From: Actinomycetota bacterium | Lineage (GTDB): Bacteria > Actinomycetota > Acidimicrobiia > Acidimicrobiales > RAAP-2 | DNA length: 5,797 bases | Assembly: GCA_009701115.1 (NCBI GenBank) | Contig: WLKR01000083.1 | Location: forward strand, 1 to 5,797 | Direction of reading: 5' to 3' | Shown: positions 4,718 through 5,797 of the stretch, piece after piece | Layout: the number at the start of each line of letters is the position of its first letter | Numbering within the stretch: the first letter of the stretch is position 1 | Notes under the pieces: generated by a model | What the model saw: the letters and a program-made list of their open reading frames with translations, nothing else | Databases searched by the model: none | What the model was told of the DNA's origin: nothing | Translations under genes and position numbers: made by a program

Positions 4718-5797
4718 TTAGTAGTCGTCCATTCCGCCGCCGGGCATTGCGGCGCCAGTGGGCTCGGGCTTGTCAACGATGACGGCTTCAGTCGTCAAGA
4801 ACAACGCCGCGATTGAAGCAGCGTTCATTAGAGCTGAGCGAGTCACCTTGGTGGCGTCGATAACGCCGGCCTTCACGAGGTCTTCGTACACGCCAGTAGC
4901 GGCGTTGAGACCTTCGGTCGGGTTCGGCAGTTCTTGCACCTTGTTGACGATGACGCCACCTTCGAGACCGGCGTTAACGGCAATCTGCTTAAGTGGCTCT
5001 TCGACAGCACGGGCCACCATGAAGGCACCAGTGGCTTCGTCACCGGTCAAACGGTTGGCGACTTCCAAGATGGCCTTTTGTGAACGAATCAACGCCACAC
5101 CACCACCGGGGACAACGCCCTCTTCGATAGCGGCCTTGGTCGTTGAAACAGCGTCTTCGATGCGGTGCTTCTTTTCCTTGAGTTCAACCTCAGTAGCGGC
5201 ACCGACCTTGATAACGGCCACACCACCGGACAACTTGGCGAGACGCTCTTGGAGCTTTTCGCGGTCGTAGTCCGAGTCGGTGTTTTCCATTTCGGCCTTG
5301 ATCTGAGCAACGCGACCCTTGATGTCGTCTTCGCTACCGGCACCCTCCACAATGGTGGTTTCGTCCTTGGTAACAACAACCTTGCGGGCGCGGCCGAGCA
5401 GTTCGAGTCCGGCGGTGTCGAGCTTCAAGCCGACCTCTTCGGAAACAACGGTGCCACCGGTCAAGATGGCGATGTCTTGCATCATGGCCTTACGGCGCTC
5501 ACCAAAGCCAGGTGACTTCACAGCGACGGACTTAAAGGTGCCACGGATCTTGTTGACGACCAGCGTTGCGAGAGCTTCACCCTCAACATCTTCGGCCAAG
5601 ATCAACAGCGGGCGACCCGACTGCATGACTTTTTCCAGGACGGGAAGAATGTCGCGAACGGCACCGATCTTGCCGCCGACCAGCAGGATGTAGGCGTCTT
5701 CCAAGACGGCCTCCATGCGCTCAGTGTCGGTCGAGAAGTAGGGCGAGATGTAGCCCTTGTCAAAGCGCATACCTTCGACGAGGTCCATGCCCATGCC
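4718..5797 (-). CDS. groEL: Chaperonin GroEL (Hsp60), C-terminal two thirds (5' end beyond window)
   Basis: The reading frame is open to the right edge and ends at the TAA at 4718-4720, giving about 359 residues that correspond to roughly E. coli GroEL 184 onward. Landmarks in order are [61 protein letters not shown] (apical domain), [26 protein letters not shown], the intermediate-domain RIEDAV whose Asp matches the ATPase Asp398, then EEGVVPGGG and [10 protein letters not shown] of the equatorial domain. The protein forms the tetradecameric ATP-driven folding chamber with GroES in the cytoplasm. The C-terminus is [14 protein letters not shown], lacking both the long GGM repeat of E. coli and the His-rich tail of many actinobacterial GroEL1 copies, so it resembles the housekeeping copy. 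The promoter and any CIRCE or HAIR element would lie outside the window. No frameshift or odd residues are seen. Confidence 0.97.
   Translation of the reverse strand, partial: GMGMDLVEGMRFDKGYISPYFSTDTERMEAVLEDAYILLVGGKIGAVRDILPVLEKVMQSGRPLLILAEDVEGEALATLVVNKIRGTFKSVAVKSPGFGERRKAMMQDIAILTGGTVVSEEVGLKLDTAGLELLGRARKVVVTKDETTIVEGAGSEDDIKGRVAQIKAEMENTDSDYDREKLQERLAKLSGGVAVIKVGAATEVELKEKKHRIEDAVSTTKAAIEEGVVPGGGVALIRSQKAILEVANRLTGDEATGAFMVARAVEEPLKQIAVNAGLEGGVIVNKVQELPNPTEGLNAATGVYEDLVKAGVIDATKVTRSALMNAASIAALFLTTEAVIVDKPEPTGAAMPGGGMDDY

Noticed and set aside
4758..5693. Several plus-strand open frames opposite groEL
   Set aside because: groEL coding is unambiguous here; these frames are Ser/Ala/Thr-rich products of its complementary codons.

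Overview
The window looks like an ordinary chromosomal stretch of a moderately GC-rich, Gram-positive-lineage bacterium, most likely an actinobacterium. This rests on the protein style: a GroEL ending in GGGMDDY, a coproheme decarboxylase (ChdC/HemQ, the coproporphyrin-dependent haem route), an actinobacterial-looking MazF, and Nudix and GNAT proteins of a kind I associate with actinobacteria. A class such as Acidimicrobiia is plausible, but it is a guess from memory of similar proteins.

Layout, left to right. At 1-773 (minus) is the N-terminal 257 residues of a D-aminoacylase-type amidohydrolase that runs off the left edge. At 774-1203 there is a 430-base divergent intergenic region with two palindromic elements and no convincing gene. 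At 1204-1857 (plus) is a TetR-family regulator with a strong ribosome binding site, divergent from the amidohydrolase. At 1858-2028 is a short convergent region with a perfect 16-bp palindrome and a 10-bp direct repeat of 21-bp period. At 2029-2587 (minus) is a compact toxin-antitoxin pair, a ribbon-helix-helix antitoxin followed by a MazF/PemK endoribonuclease. The two genes overlap, and a palindromic operator and probable promoter lie upstream. At 2728-4555 (minus) is a three-gene run in transcription order chdC - Nudix hydrolase - GNAT acetyltransferase; the last two are joined by a 4-base GTGA overlap. At 4556-4717 is the gap holding the groEL terminator, a perfect 14-bp stem. At 4718-5797 (minus) is the C-terminal two thirds of groEL, cut by the right edge.

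How the genes work together. The chdC-Nudix-GNAT run is probably one transcript, but only ChdC has a precise expected reaction (coproheme to haem b). The TetR regulator probably controls itself and the divergent amidohydrolase. The toxin-antitoxin pair is a self-contained autoregulated module. I do not see a clearly new multi-gene system. The points most worth following are the non-canonical Nudix box, the ChdC active-site signature, and the unexplained palindromes on either side of tetR.
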